DNA from: Thauera sp.
Lineage (GTDB): Bacteria > Pseudomonadota > Gammaproteobacteria > Burkholderiales > Rhodocyclaceae
Direction of reading: 5' to 3'
DNA: 8,842 bases
Assembly: GCA_003446655.1 (NCBI GenBank)
Contig: DMCZ01000236.1
Span: forward strand, 1-8,842
Below the pieces are notes generated by a model. That model did no database searches and was not told the origin of the DNA. It saw nothing but the letters and a program-made list of their open reading frames with translations. The position numbers and the translations under genes are program-made. Numbering within the stretch: the first letter of the stretch is position 1; every line of letters begins with the position of its first letter. Shown here piece by piece: positions 1-5,847 of the stretch.

Positions 1-555
1 CGCCGCGGTGGCCGGCACCCGGCTGCCGCGCCACAGCGCGCTCGCCAGCAGGCCGGCGAGGATGATGCCGGTGAAGGGCAGATCGATGATGAAGGTGGTG
101 CCCCAGCCGAAGCGCTGGTCCGAGAACGGCGCCAGGATCATGGTGCCGAACTGGGTGATGAGGTCGCCGAGGATGTGCACGAAGATCGCCGCGCACACCA
201 CCGGGTAGAAGCTGCGCCAGCCCGCCGCCACCCGCCCGCCGCGCTGCCAGAAGCGCGCCAGCAGCCAGGCGATCAGCAGGCCCCACAGCGGCAGCAGGAT
301 CAGCGAATGGGTGACGCCGCGGTGGCCGCGCAGGTAGGTGAGCTCGGAGATCCAGCCGAGCACGAAGTCTAGGTCGGGGAAGGTCGCGGCCACGGTGCCG
401 GCGGCGACCATCTGCCACACGGGGACGACCGGGCGGGCGGCAGAGGCGGTGCCGGACGTAGCCGCGGTGGCGGTCGCGCCGCCCGCCGGGGCACGCCGCC
501 GCGCGAGCACGCGGCCGACGAGGGCGCCCGAGAGCGCATGAGTCAAGGTGTCCAT
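1..555 (-). CDS. YdjM/DUF457-family inner-membrane metal-dependent hydrolase, C-terminus cut by window edge
   Basis: I translated the minus strand from the ATG at 555-553; 185 codons stay open to the left edge, so the C-terminus is missing. The protein opens MDTLTHALSGALVGR, the hallmark start of the YdjM (LexA-regulated membrane-bound putative hydrolase) family. Conserved metal-ligand-like motifs follow in order: H6, FPDLDF (59-64), RGHRGVTHS (76-84) and HILGD (127-131). Hydrophobic stretches near 49-57, 85-101, 117-129 and 138-146 suggest several membrane segments. Residues about 25-45 are an Ala/Thr/Gly-rich insert between the start motif and the first membrane segment, probably a flexible loop. 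AGGA lies 4 bases before the start. The E. coli relative is SOS-controlled, but I see no CTGT-N8-ACAG LexA box upstream. The substrate of the family is not established. The family call is good; the function is not known. Confidence 0.85.
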   Translation of the reverse strand, partial: MDTLTHALSGALVGRVLARRRAPAGGATATAATSGTASAARPVVPVWQMVAAGTVAATFPDLDFVLGWISELTYLRGHRGVTHSLILLPLWGLLIAWLLARFWQRGGRVAAGWRSFYPVVCAAIFVHILGDLITQFGTMILAPFSDQRFGWGTTFIIDLPFTGIILAGLLASALWRGSRVPATAA

Positions 556-621
556 CGAATCCTGAAGTCTGGTGTTAATGCGGCACTCACTGAACCACGC
601 CGCTGAATGCCGCAGGGCTCT

Positions 622-638
622 GGCGCCGAGCAGGCGCC
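622..638. other. Small GC hairpin between two minus-strand genes
   Basis: GGCGCC (622-627), loop GAGCA (628-632), GGCGCC (633-638) form a 6-bp all-GC stem. It lies about 50 bases past the stop of the minus-strand kinase gene and before the YdjM-type gene. There is no following T run in either direction, so intrinsic termination is doubtful. It abuts the repeat-like motif at 636-658 and may be part of the same element. Confidence 0.4.
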
Positions 639-658
639 GACAGGCTCAGCCCGAACGG
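636..658 (+). repeat. Copy of a dispersed GACAGGCTCAG..GAACGG-type intergenic repeat
   Basis: The segment contains GACAGGCTCAGCCCGAACGG (639-658). It resembles the core of a short repeat (TTCGACAGGCTCAG..CGAACGG) that I recall as scattered through intergenic regions of many GC-rich proteobacteria. Only one copy is in this window, so its repetitive nature rests on recall, not on counting. The usual leading TTC is replaced by GCC, so this copy appears diverged. Confidence 0.45.
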
Positions 659-688
659 TCATTGCTTGCCGCGCTGATGAGTATCCGT

Positions 689-2305
689 TCACTCGCCCGC
701 AACCGCCCCCGGCCACAGGCGCGCAAGCACCGGCAGCAGGCTGCGCCAGTCCGGCGCCGAGCTCGTATCGATCGGCACGACGCAGGCGAGTTCCTGCTCT
801 TCGAACGGCTCGCGCGCGCGAAGTTGCGTTTCCAGCACCGCGACGTCGGCCTCGGAGGCGTCCGTGCCCGCCTCGGCACGCTGGCGCACACGGTCCCGCA
901 GGGTCGCTTCCGGCGCATCGAAGGCGAGGATGGCGAAGGGCACACCGAGCGTCGCCGCCAGTTCGGCAAAGGCCGCGCGCTGGGCGCGCTTGACGAAGGT
1001 CGCATCGACCAGCACCGGGTAGCCGGCCTCGACCACCGCGCGCGCCAGCTCGGCCAGGCGCGCGTAGGTGCGCGCGCTGGCCCCCGCCGAATACAGGCCA
1101 CCGCCGAGCGTCGAGCCGCTGCGCGCGTCGGCATCGAGACCGAACAGGCGCTTGCGCTCGACGTCGGCGCGCACGCGCACCACCCCGCAGCCCTCCACCA
1201 GCGGCTGCGACTGGCTGGTCTTGCCCGACCCCGACACCCCGCTGGCGATCAGCAGCGCCAGCACGGGCGGCCGCATCTGCGCCGCAGCCAGCGCGAGATA
1301 GCGCGCGCATTCGGCCAGCGCCTCGGCGCGCGCCGCGCCCTCCACCTGCCCGGCGCGAATCGCGGCGACCTTGGCGCGCACCATCGCGCGGTAGCTCACA
1401 TACCACGGCAGCAGCTGCAGGCCGGCGTAGTCGCCGCTGCGCTCCAGCCAGGCGTTGAGGAAGCGGCTGGCCAGGTCCATGCGCCCGCGCGCCTGCAGGT
1501 CCATGACCAGGAAGGCGATGTCGGCGACGACATCCGTCCAGCGCAGCGCGGCGCTGAACTCGATCGCATCGAAGAGCCGTGGCTCGCCGTCGAGCACGAT
1601 CAGGTTACCCAGGTGCAGGTCGCCGTGGCACTCGCGCACCCGCCCCGCTGCCAGGCGCGCGTCGAACACCAGCACCAGCGCGGCAAAGCGCGCCTCGGCC
1701 CAGGCCTCGATGCGCGCGAGTTCAGACAGCAGCGCGGGGTCGGACACCCGCTCGCGGATCTGCGCGAAGTTCTGCCGCACCGGCGCCATCACCGCTGCCG
1801 CGTCGCCAAAGCCCTCGCCCGGCTGCGCCACCGCCGCGCCCTCGTGGAGGGCGACGACGTGACGGGCGAGGCGGTCGAACAGGGCCGGCTCGAGCTGCCC
1901 GGTGGCGAGCCGCGTCTCGAACAGCGCGGACTGGTCGAAACGGCGCATGCGCACGAGGTAGTCGAGCGGGGTCGCGCCAGGGTCGGACGCATCGACGGGC
2001 CGGTCGCCAACGCACACCCCCTGCGCCGTCCGCCACACCGGCACCACCGCCTCGTACAGCTCCGGCGCCGTGCGCCGGTTCAGGCGCAGCTCGGCCTCGC
2101 AGGCCTCGCGACGGCGTTCCAGCGTGCTGAAATCAAGGAAGCCGAGGTCGAGCGGCTTCTTCAGCTTCCAGGCGTACTCACCCGCCAGCAGCACCCACGA
2201 GATGTGAGTCTCGATCAGGCTCACGCCGCCCGCCGATCCCGGCAGCACGCCCGACTGCATCAGCTCGCGCACCAGTCCGCCCTCGCCGCAGGTTTGCTCT
2301 TGCAT
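689..2305 (-). CDS. Two-domain protein: aminoglycoside-phosphotransferase-like domain fused to P-loop (AAA/zeta-like) kinase
   Basis: 538 residues from the ATG at 2305, chosen because GGGGAGGG lies about 8 bases upstream. The open frame continues to 2725, but that part is antisense to the cupin gene. The N-terminal half matches the COG2187 type: THISWVLL (33-40), WKLKKPLDLGFLDFS (46-60), a phosphotransferase catalytic-loop motif HGDLHLGN (227-234), and LFDAIEF (244-250) in the metal-binding position. The C-terminal third is a COG0645-type P-loop domain with Walker A GVSGSGKT (356-363) and a hydrophobic strand ending in Asp, VLVDATF (431-437). Fusions of these two domains recur in bacteria; the substrate is unknown, though the fold argues for ATP-dependent phosphorylation of a small molecule. 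It is cytosolic, with no signal or membrane segment. It is divergent from the cupin gene (135-base gap) and 133 bases upstream of the YdjM-type gene, so co-transcription with the latter is possible. Confidence 0.88.
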   Translation of the reverse strand: MQEQTCGEGGLVRELMQSGVLPGSAGGVSLIETHISWVLLAGEYAWKLKKPLDLGFLDFSTLERRREACEAELRLNRRTAPELYEAVVPVWRTAQGVCVGDRPVDASDPGATPLDYLVRMRRFDQSALFETRLATGQLEPALFDRLARHVVALHEGAAVAQPGEGFGDAAAVMAPVRQNFAQIRERVSDPALLSELARIEAWAEARFAALVLVFDARLAAGRVRECHGDLHLGNLIVLDGEPRLFDAIEFSAALRWTDVVADIAFLVMDLQARGRMDLASRFLNAWLERSGDYAGLQLLPWYVSYRAMVRAKVAAIRAGQVEGAARAEALAECARYLALAAAQMRPPVLALLIASGVSGSGKTSQSQPLVEGCGVVRVRADVERKRLFGLDADARSGSTLGGGLYSAGASARTYARLAELARAVVEAGYPVLVDATFVKRAQRAAFAELAATLGVPFAILAFDAPEATLRDRVRQRAEAGTDASEADVAVLETQLRAREPFEEQELACVVPIDTSSAPDWRSLLPVLARLWPGAVAGE

Positions 2306-2364
2306 TGCCCGATCCCTCCCCATCCCGATCCGTATGCCGGCAGAAACCGCGCCCGCGCGGCTTT

Positions 2365-2385
2365 GCCCTGCATCATGGACAGGGC
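2365..2385. promoter_or_regulatory. Inverted repeat in the divergent intergenic region (candidate operator)
   Basis: GCCCTG (2365-2370) and CAGGGC (2380-2385) form a perfect 6-bp dyad with a 9-base spacer, CATCATGGA. An additional T/A pair occurs one base further out (2363/2387) after a mismatch. It sits between the divergent kinase (start 2305) and cupin (start 2441) genes, where a shared regulator could act on both. No convincing -35/-10 pair was found next to it, so the operator role is inferred from position and symmetry only. Confidence 0.3.
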
Positions 2386-2413
2386 TAGCGAAGCGGGCAA
2401 TCATGCGCGCGAT

Positions 2414-2427
2414 TCGATGACGATCAA
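2414..2427. promoter_or_regulatory. FNR/ANR-like box upstream of the cupin gene
   Basis: TCGAT-GACG-ATCAA matches 9 of the 10 fixed positions of the FNR consensus TTGAT-N4-ATCAA. It ends one base before the cupin ribosome-binding site, too close to act as a classical -41.5 activator site for the cupin gene. It could repress that gene. Read the other way, with its centre near 2420, it could activate the divergent kinase gene from a start around 2379. GAT..ATC pairs occur by chance in such DNA, so confidence is low. Confidence 0.25.
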
Positions 2428-2440
2428 CGAGGAGGCTCGC

Positions 2441-2797
2441 ATGAGCACCGGAAACCGCCTGACCGACACCCCGCCGCGCGTCGAGAACCTCGCGCAGATG
2501 CTGCAATTCCAGGACAAGGCCGTGGTCAGCCGCATGCTGGTGAAGAACGCCGGTGGCAGCGTCACGCTGTTCGCCTTCGACGCCGGCGAAGGGCTGAGCG
2601 AGCACACCGCGCCCTTCGATGCGCTGGTGATCGGCGTCGAGGGCCGCGCCGACATCGTGGTCGGCGGCGAGCATCACGCCCTGGCCGCCGGCGAGACCCT
2701 GCTGATGCCGGCCAACGTGCCGCACGCGATCAACCCGCTCGAACCCTTCAAGATGCTGCTGGTGATGCTGCGCAACCCTGCCGACGCACCGAAGTGA
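2441..2797 (+). CDS. Small single-domain cupin protein
   Basis: 118 residues. The ATG at 2441 is preferred over the in-frame ATG at 2417 because GAGGAGG (2429-2435) lies 5 bases before it. The second half is a cupin barrel: motif 1 region GEGLSEHTAPFDALV (49-63), the turn VEGRADIVVGGE (67-78), then motif 2 GETLLMPANVPHAI (84-97). The usual metal-ligand set is incomplete. H55 and H95 are present, but the second His and the Glu of motif 1 are replaced (A57 and D60 lie nearby), so metal binding may be altered or absent. The HTAPFDALV form is common in a small-cupin subfamily of unknown role. The last codons overlap the start of the rlmA-like gene (GTGA), so the two are co-translated. The cupin fold is secure; the function is unknown. 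Confidence 0.88.
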   Translation: MSTGNRLTDTPPRVENLAQMLQFQDKAVVSRMLVKNAGGSVTLFAFDAGEGLSEHTAPFDALVIGVEGRADIVVGGEHHALAAGETLLMPANVPHAINPLEPFKMLLVMLRNPADAPK

Positions 2798-3699
2798 GCG
2801 TCCGCCCCTTGACCGCCCGCCCCTTCACCGCCCTCGCCTGCCCGCTCGACGGCGCGCCGCTGCAGCGCCAGGGCGGCAGCCTGCGCTGTGCGGACGGGCA
2901 CTGCTTCGACCTCGCTGCGCAGGGCTACGTGAACCTGCTGCCGGTCCAGAACAAGCGCTCGCGCGATCCCGGCGATAGCAAGGAGATGGTCGCCGCGCGT
3001 CGGCGCTTCCTGGAAGCCGGGCACTACGCGCCGATCGCCGCCGCGGTGGCGCGCGCCGTGTTCGCGGACGCCGCCCCCGGCCAGGCACTCGCCTGTCTCG
3101 ACGCCGGCTGCGGCGAGGGCTACTACCTGCGCCAGCTCGCTGCGGCCGCGGCGGTGGAGGCGCGCCCACTCACACTCGCCGGCCTCGACATCTCGAAGTG
3201 GGCGGTGCAGGCGGCGGCGAAACGCGATCTGCACGACGCCCGCAACGCGGCCGTGGCCGCGGCCAGCCCGAGCACCACCTGGATCGTCGGCAGCAACGCC
3301 GGCCTGCCGGTGCTGCCGGCCACGCTCGACCGCGTGCTGTGCATGTTCGGCTTTCCCGTCTATCCCGAATTCGCCCGCGTGCTGCGCCCCGGCGGCGAGT
3401 TGCTGCAGGTCGACGCCGGCCCCGACCACCTGCGCGAGCTGCGCGAAGTCATCTACCCCACGCTCAAACCCGAACGCCCCGCCAGCCACACGGCGCCACC
3501 GGGCTTCGCACACCTCGCCACCGACACCCTGCGCTTCCAGATCCACGTCGACGGTGCTGCACCTATTGCCGACCTGCTGGCCATGACGCCCCACCTCTAC
3601 CGCGCCAGCGCCGAAGGCCGCGCCCGTGCGGCGGCGCTCACCGCGCTGACGATGACGGTGGACGTGCGCCTGGCGCGCTACCGCCGCCAGCCCGGCTGA
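2794..3699 (+). CDS. rlmA: 23S rRNA (guanine-N1)-methyltransferase, RlmA family
   Basis: 301 residues from a GTG start that overlaps the cupin stop by 4 bases, indicating translational coupling. Signature RlmA features: an N-terminal zinc-finger region (C16, C32, H36), then GYVNLLPVQNKRSRDPGDS (44-62), nearly identical to my recollection of E. coli RlmA. The family-typical RRRFLEAGHY (69-78) follows, then SAM-binding motif I LDAGCGEGYY (102-111) and GLDISKWAVQAAAKR, a motif II region. Known family members methylate N1 of G745 in helix 35 of 23S rRNA using S-adenosylmethionine. The second zinc ligand (Cys in CPLC of the E. coli enzyme) is Asp here (CPLD, D19), so metal binding may differ. The protein is about 30 residues longer than E. 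coli RlmA, including an 11-residue N-terminal extension. TlrB/RlmA-II specificity (G748) cannot be excluded from sequence alone. Confidence 0.92.
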   Translation: MSVRPLTARPFTALACPLDGAPLQRQGGSLRCADGHCFDLAAQGYVNLLPVQNKRSRDPGDSKEMVAARRRFLEAGHYAPIAAAVARAVFADAAPGQALACLDAGCGEGYYLRQLAAAAAVEARPLTLAGLDISKWAVQAAAKRDLHDARNAAVAAASPSTTWIVGSNAGLPVLPATLDRVLCMFGFPVYPEFARVLRPGGELLQVDAGPDHLRELREVIYPTLKPERPASHTAPPGFAHLATDTLRFQIHVDGAAPIADLLAMTPHLYRASAEGRARAAALTALTMTVDVRLARYRRQPG

Positions 3700-3705
3700 A
3701 GCCAC

Positions 3706-3724
3706 GCGGGACGCGAGACCCCGC
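3706..3724 (+). terminator. Weak hairpin after the rlmA-like gene
   Basis: GCGGG (3706-3710) and CCCGC (3720-3724) can pair around a 9-base loop just past the stop at 3699. The stem is short and no T run follows, so any termination would be inefficient. It marks the likely end of the cupin-rlmA unit. Confidence 0.3.
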
Positions 3725-3745
3725 CCGCAGACCGCCCTCGCCACA

Positions 3746-3782
3746 TGAACGGAAGGTGAACAGCCCCTTCAGCATCGATTCA
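3746..3782. promoter_or_regulatory. Symmetric four-site operator array upstream of the PepSY gene
   Basis: Four 4-bp cores occur at an exact 11-bp period: TGAA at 3746 and 3757, TTCA at 3768 and 3779, all separated by 7 bases. TGAA is the reverse complement of TTCA, so the array is two tandem dimers facing each other about position 3764. The right pair extends to perfect TTCAGC-N5-TTCAGC and the left pair to TGAAC-N6-TGAAC. Direct repeats with one-helical-turn spacing are the usual target of OmpR/PhoB-family response regulators. No regulator gene is in the window, so the identity is inference. The array ends 68 bases before the PepSY start codon, a fitting place for activation of a weak promoter. 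I see no strong -10; CACCAT at 3795-3800 is a poor candidate. Confidence 0.5.
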
Positions 3783-3849
3783 GCCAGCGGGGCGCACCAT
3801 GGCATCACGGTCACAACAGGACCGCCCACCCAATCAAGGAGATGCCATC

Positions 3850-4170
3850 ATGCGTGCCACCACTCTCATCGCCACCCTGGCCCTCACCGGCGGACTCATC
3901 GGCGCCGGCGCCACCGTCGCCCCCGCCTCCGCCCAGAGCCCAGCCCCGGCCGCCACCTCGGCCGCCCCCGCTGCCCAGTCGAACTGGATGAGCATCAAGG
4001 ACCTGCTGAACAAGCTGGAAGCCGCCGGCTACCGCGACTTCCGTGAGGTCGAGCGCGACGACAACCGCTACGAGGTCAAGGCGGTCGATCCGCAAGGCCA
4101 GCGCGTCGAGCTCGATGTCGATCCGGTCACCGGCGACATCCTCAAGACCGAAGTCAAGCGCAGCAAGTAA
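3850..4170 (+). CDS. Exported PepSY-domain small protein
   Basis: 106 residues. The ATG at 3850 is chosen over an in-frame ATG at 3799 because AAGGAG (3836-3841) sits 8 bases before it and the protein then begins with a clean signal peptide. That peptide has a short basic start, a hydrophobic core LIATLALTGGLIGAGA, and a likely cleavage after ASA (26-28). An Ala/Pro-rich linker (29-44) leads to one PepSY domain (about 46-104): helix IKDLLNKLEAAGY (49-61), then strands RYEVKAVD and RVELDVDPVTGDILK. The last strand-turn, DxxTGxI, is the typical end of the domain. PepSY proteins are periplasmic and are thought to bind or inhibit partner proteins; the exact role is unknown. The ferric-reductase-like gene follows 69 bases on, beyond a GC hairpin, and the pair probably works together. 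The symmetric repeat array upstream suggests regulated expression. Confidence 0.88.
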   Translation: MRATTLIATLALTGGLIGAGATVAPASAQSPAPAATSAAPAAQSNWMSIKDLLNKLEAAGYRDFREVERDDNRYEVKAVDPQGQRVELDVDPVTGDILKTEVKRSK

Positions 4171-4184
4171 GCAGCACCCGAGGG

Positions 4185-4206
4185 GGGCCGGCACGACCGC
4201 CGGCCC
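4185..4206 (+). terminator. Strong GC hairpin between PepSY and reductase genes (attenuator or mRNA stabiliser)
   Basis: GGGCCGGC (4185-4192), loop ACGACC, GCCGGCCC (4199-4206) form a perfect 8-bp GC stem, extendable by two G-T pairs. It starts 14 bases after the PepSY stop. The following bases TTCGCCG lack a T run, so it may only partly terminate. That would let the small exported protein be made in excess over the downstream membrane protein. A 3'-end stabilising role is equally possible. Confidence 0.5.
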
Positions 4207-4239
4207 TTCGCCGCACCACCGCCGCCGGGAGCCCGCGCC

Positions 4240-5577
4240 ATGATCCCCACGCTTTCAACCTTCCCCGCCCTCGCCGCCTTCGTCGCCCTGATCGCCGCGG
4301 CCTGGGGCCTCAACGTCGCCGCCCTCGACGGCGGCACCGCCTCCCTGCCCTGGCTGATCCGCGAGCAAGGGCTCTACATCAGCGGTCTGCTCGCCATCGG
4401 CCTGATGTCGCTGTCGATGGTGCTCGCCACCCGCCCCACCGTGCTCGAGCGCCCGCTCGGCGGCATGGACCGCATCTTCCGGCTGCACAAATGGGCCGGC
4501 ATCCTCGCCGCGGTGTTCGCGGCGCTGCACTGGCTGATCGAGATGTCGGACGACGTCATCAAGTCGCTCTACGGCAAGGCCGGGAAGCCCACGCATGACG
4601 AATTCGGCGGCCTCTACGAAACCCTGCGCGACGCCGGCGAGGAGCTCGGCGAATTCGCCATCTACCTGGTGCTGGCGATGGTCGTGCTCAGCCTGTGGAA
4701 GCGCTTCCCCTACAAGTTCTGGCGCCACCTGCACCGCGCGATGCCGGTGTTCTACCTGCTGCTCGCCTTCCACGCCGCCGTGCTGGCCCCGCCCGACTAC
4801 TGGACGCAGCCGATCGGCATGCTGCTGGCGCTGCTGCTGGCTGGCGGCACGGTGGCCTCGCTGATCGCGCTGACCGGCCGCATCGGCCATGACCGCACGG
4901 TGCAGGGCGTGGTCACCGCGGTGTCCTCGCCCAGCCCCGACGTCACCGAGATCGTCTGCCGGCTCGACGGCGCCTGGCGCGGCCACCAGGCCGGGCAGTT
5001 CGCCTTCGTCGGCTTCGAGCGCTTCGAGGGCTCGCACCCCTTCACCATCGCCAGCGCCGACCACGGCGACCGCAGCCTCACCTTCCAGATCAAGGCCCTG
5101 GGCGACTACACCCGCCAGCTCGCCAGCCGCGTCGCGGTCGGCCAGGCGGTCACCGTCGAAGGCCCCTACGGCCGCTTCGTGCTCGGCCGCCAGGATCGCA
5201 AGGCGCGCCAGATCTGGGTCGCCGGCGGCATCGGCGTCACCCCCTTCCTGGCCTGGCTCGACGCCCTGCGCACCGACCCCGCCGCGGCCCCGGCGGTGGC
5301 GCTGCACTACAGCACCCGCGACGCAGCGCACGACCCCTTCGTCGAACGCCTGCGCAACCTGTGTGCAGAACTGCCGAGCGTGAGCCTGCACATCCACGAC
5401 CGCGCGGCCGGCGACGACCTGACCCCCGAGCGCCTCGCCGCCACGGCCACCGACGGCCAGCGCGCGGAAGTCTGGTTCTGCGGCCCGCGCGGCTTCGGCG
5501 ACCAGCTCAAGGCCGGGCTGGCAAGGCTGTGGGGACGGCGGCTGAGCTTCCGGCGCGAGGCGTTCGAGATGCGGTGA
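4240..5577 (+). CDS. Ferric-reductase-like transmembrane flavohaem oxidoreductase
   Basis: 445 residues; the ATG at 4240 has GGGAG (4227-4231) 8 bases upstream. The N-terminal half is a ferric-reductase-like haem membrane domain with hydrophobic segments near 8-28, 46-63, 84-100, 139-152, 168-183 and 191-212. Likely haem-ligand His pairs are H83/H97 in one helix and H165/H178 in another, spaced 14 and 13. The C-terminal half is a ferredoxin-reductase-type module. It has FAD-binding HPFTIAS (266-272), EGPYGRFVLG (307-316), NAD(P)-binding GGIGVTPF (329-336) and the closing motif FCGPRGFG (413-420). It should carry electrons from cytosolic NAD(P)H through FAD and two haems across the membrane. 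The acceptor is unknown: ferric iron, oxygen, or a periplasmic partner. The preceding exported PepSY protein is a plausible partner. The NOX/FRE superfamily is clear, the substrate is not. Confidence 0.9.
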   Translation: MIPTLSTFPALAAFVALIAAAWGLNVAALDGGTASLPWLIREQGLYISGLLAIGLMSLSMVLATRPTVLERPLGGMDRIFRLHKWAGILAAVFAALHWLIEMSDDVIKSLYGKAGKPTHDEFGGLYETLRDAGEELGEFAIYLVLAMVVLSLWKRFPYKFWRHLHRAMPVFYLLLAFHAAVLAPPDYWTQPIGMLLALLLAGGTVASLIALTGRIGHDRTVQGVVTAVSSPSPDVTEIVCRLDGAWRGHQAGQFAFVGFERFEGSHPFTIASADHGDRSLTFQIKALGDYTRQLASRVAVGQAVTVEGPYGRFVLGRQDRKARQIWVAGGIGVTPFLAWLDALRTDPAAAPAVALHYSTRDAAHDPFVERLRNLCAELPSVSLHIHDRAAGDDLTPERLAATATDGQRAEVWFCGPRGFGDQLKAGLARLWGRRLSFRREAFEMR

Positions 5578-5847
5578 CGGGACGAGGGGCGCGGCGGCTG
5601 CGGTCGTCACGCCTCGCACGGCAACCGCCAAATCGACCCAGATCCAAGAAGCAGTTCGCGGGGGTCTCGGTCGATCATCTTTGTGTCGTCGCAGTAGGAG
5701 GCACCGATCGTGGCGTGACGGGCGGCAGGGCCCGGTAGTCCAGCGCTTCGCGATGCACCAGCATTTTCGCGCCCCGTTCGAGACGTAGTTCGCAAACGTC
5801 ATTGCTTCAGGCATGCCGCCCGGATTCACGGCAAGCATAATCGGGGC
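5578..5847. other. Intergenic stretch, possibly with decayed coding sequence
   Basis: No gene is supported in these 270 bases. On the minus strand, short coding-like pieces appear in different frames. One begins MPEAMTFANYVSNGA near 5814, and another, MLVHREALDYRALPPVTP near 5764, has strongly G/C-biased third positions but stops after 29 codons. The frame switch hints at a broken gene, but I recognise no family, so this could be chance in GC-rich DNA. Confidence 0.3.
5836..5841 (+). promoter_or_regulatory. Candidate -10 element implying a leaderless nuclease mRNA
   Basis: CATAAT matches 5 of 6 positions of TATAAT and ends 6 bases before the ATG at 5848, so transcription would start at or next to the start codon. 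There is no ribosome-binding site upstream, only GGGG abutting the start, which fits a leaderless message. A matching -35 at normal spacing is not apparent. Confidence 0.35.

Noticed and set aside
556..600. LexA box upstream of the YdjM-type gene
   Set aside because: The E. coli relative is SOS-regulated, but no CTGT-N8-ACAG match is present here.
2306..2725. 140-codon N-terminal extension of the minus-strand kinase
   Set aside because: It is antisense to the cupin gene and has no family similarity; the ribosome-binding site and recognisable domain start support the ATG at 2305.
572..2797. 741-codon plus-strand open frame
   Set aside because: Most of it is the complement of the kinase gene, with His/Arg/Gln-rich nonsense typical of a GC-rich shadow. 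Only the last 118 codons, the cupin, are real.
2674..3744. 356-codon minus-strand open frame
   Set aside because: Shadow of the rlmA-like gene; low-complexity Arg/Gly/Ala content without motifs.
3799..3849. Upstream ATG for the PepSY protein
   Set aside because: It would place 17 polar residues before the signal peptide and lacks a good ribosome-binding site.
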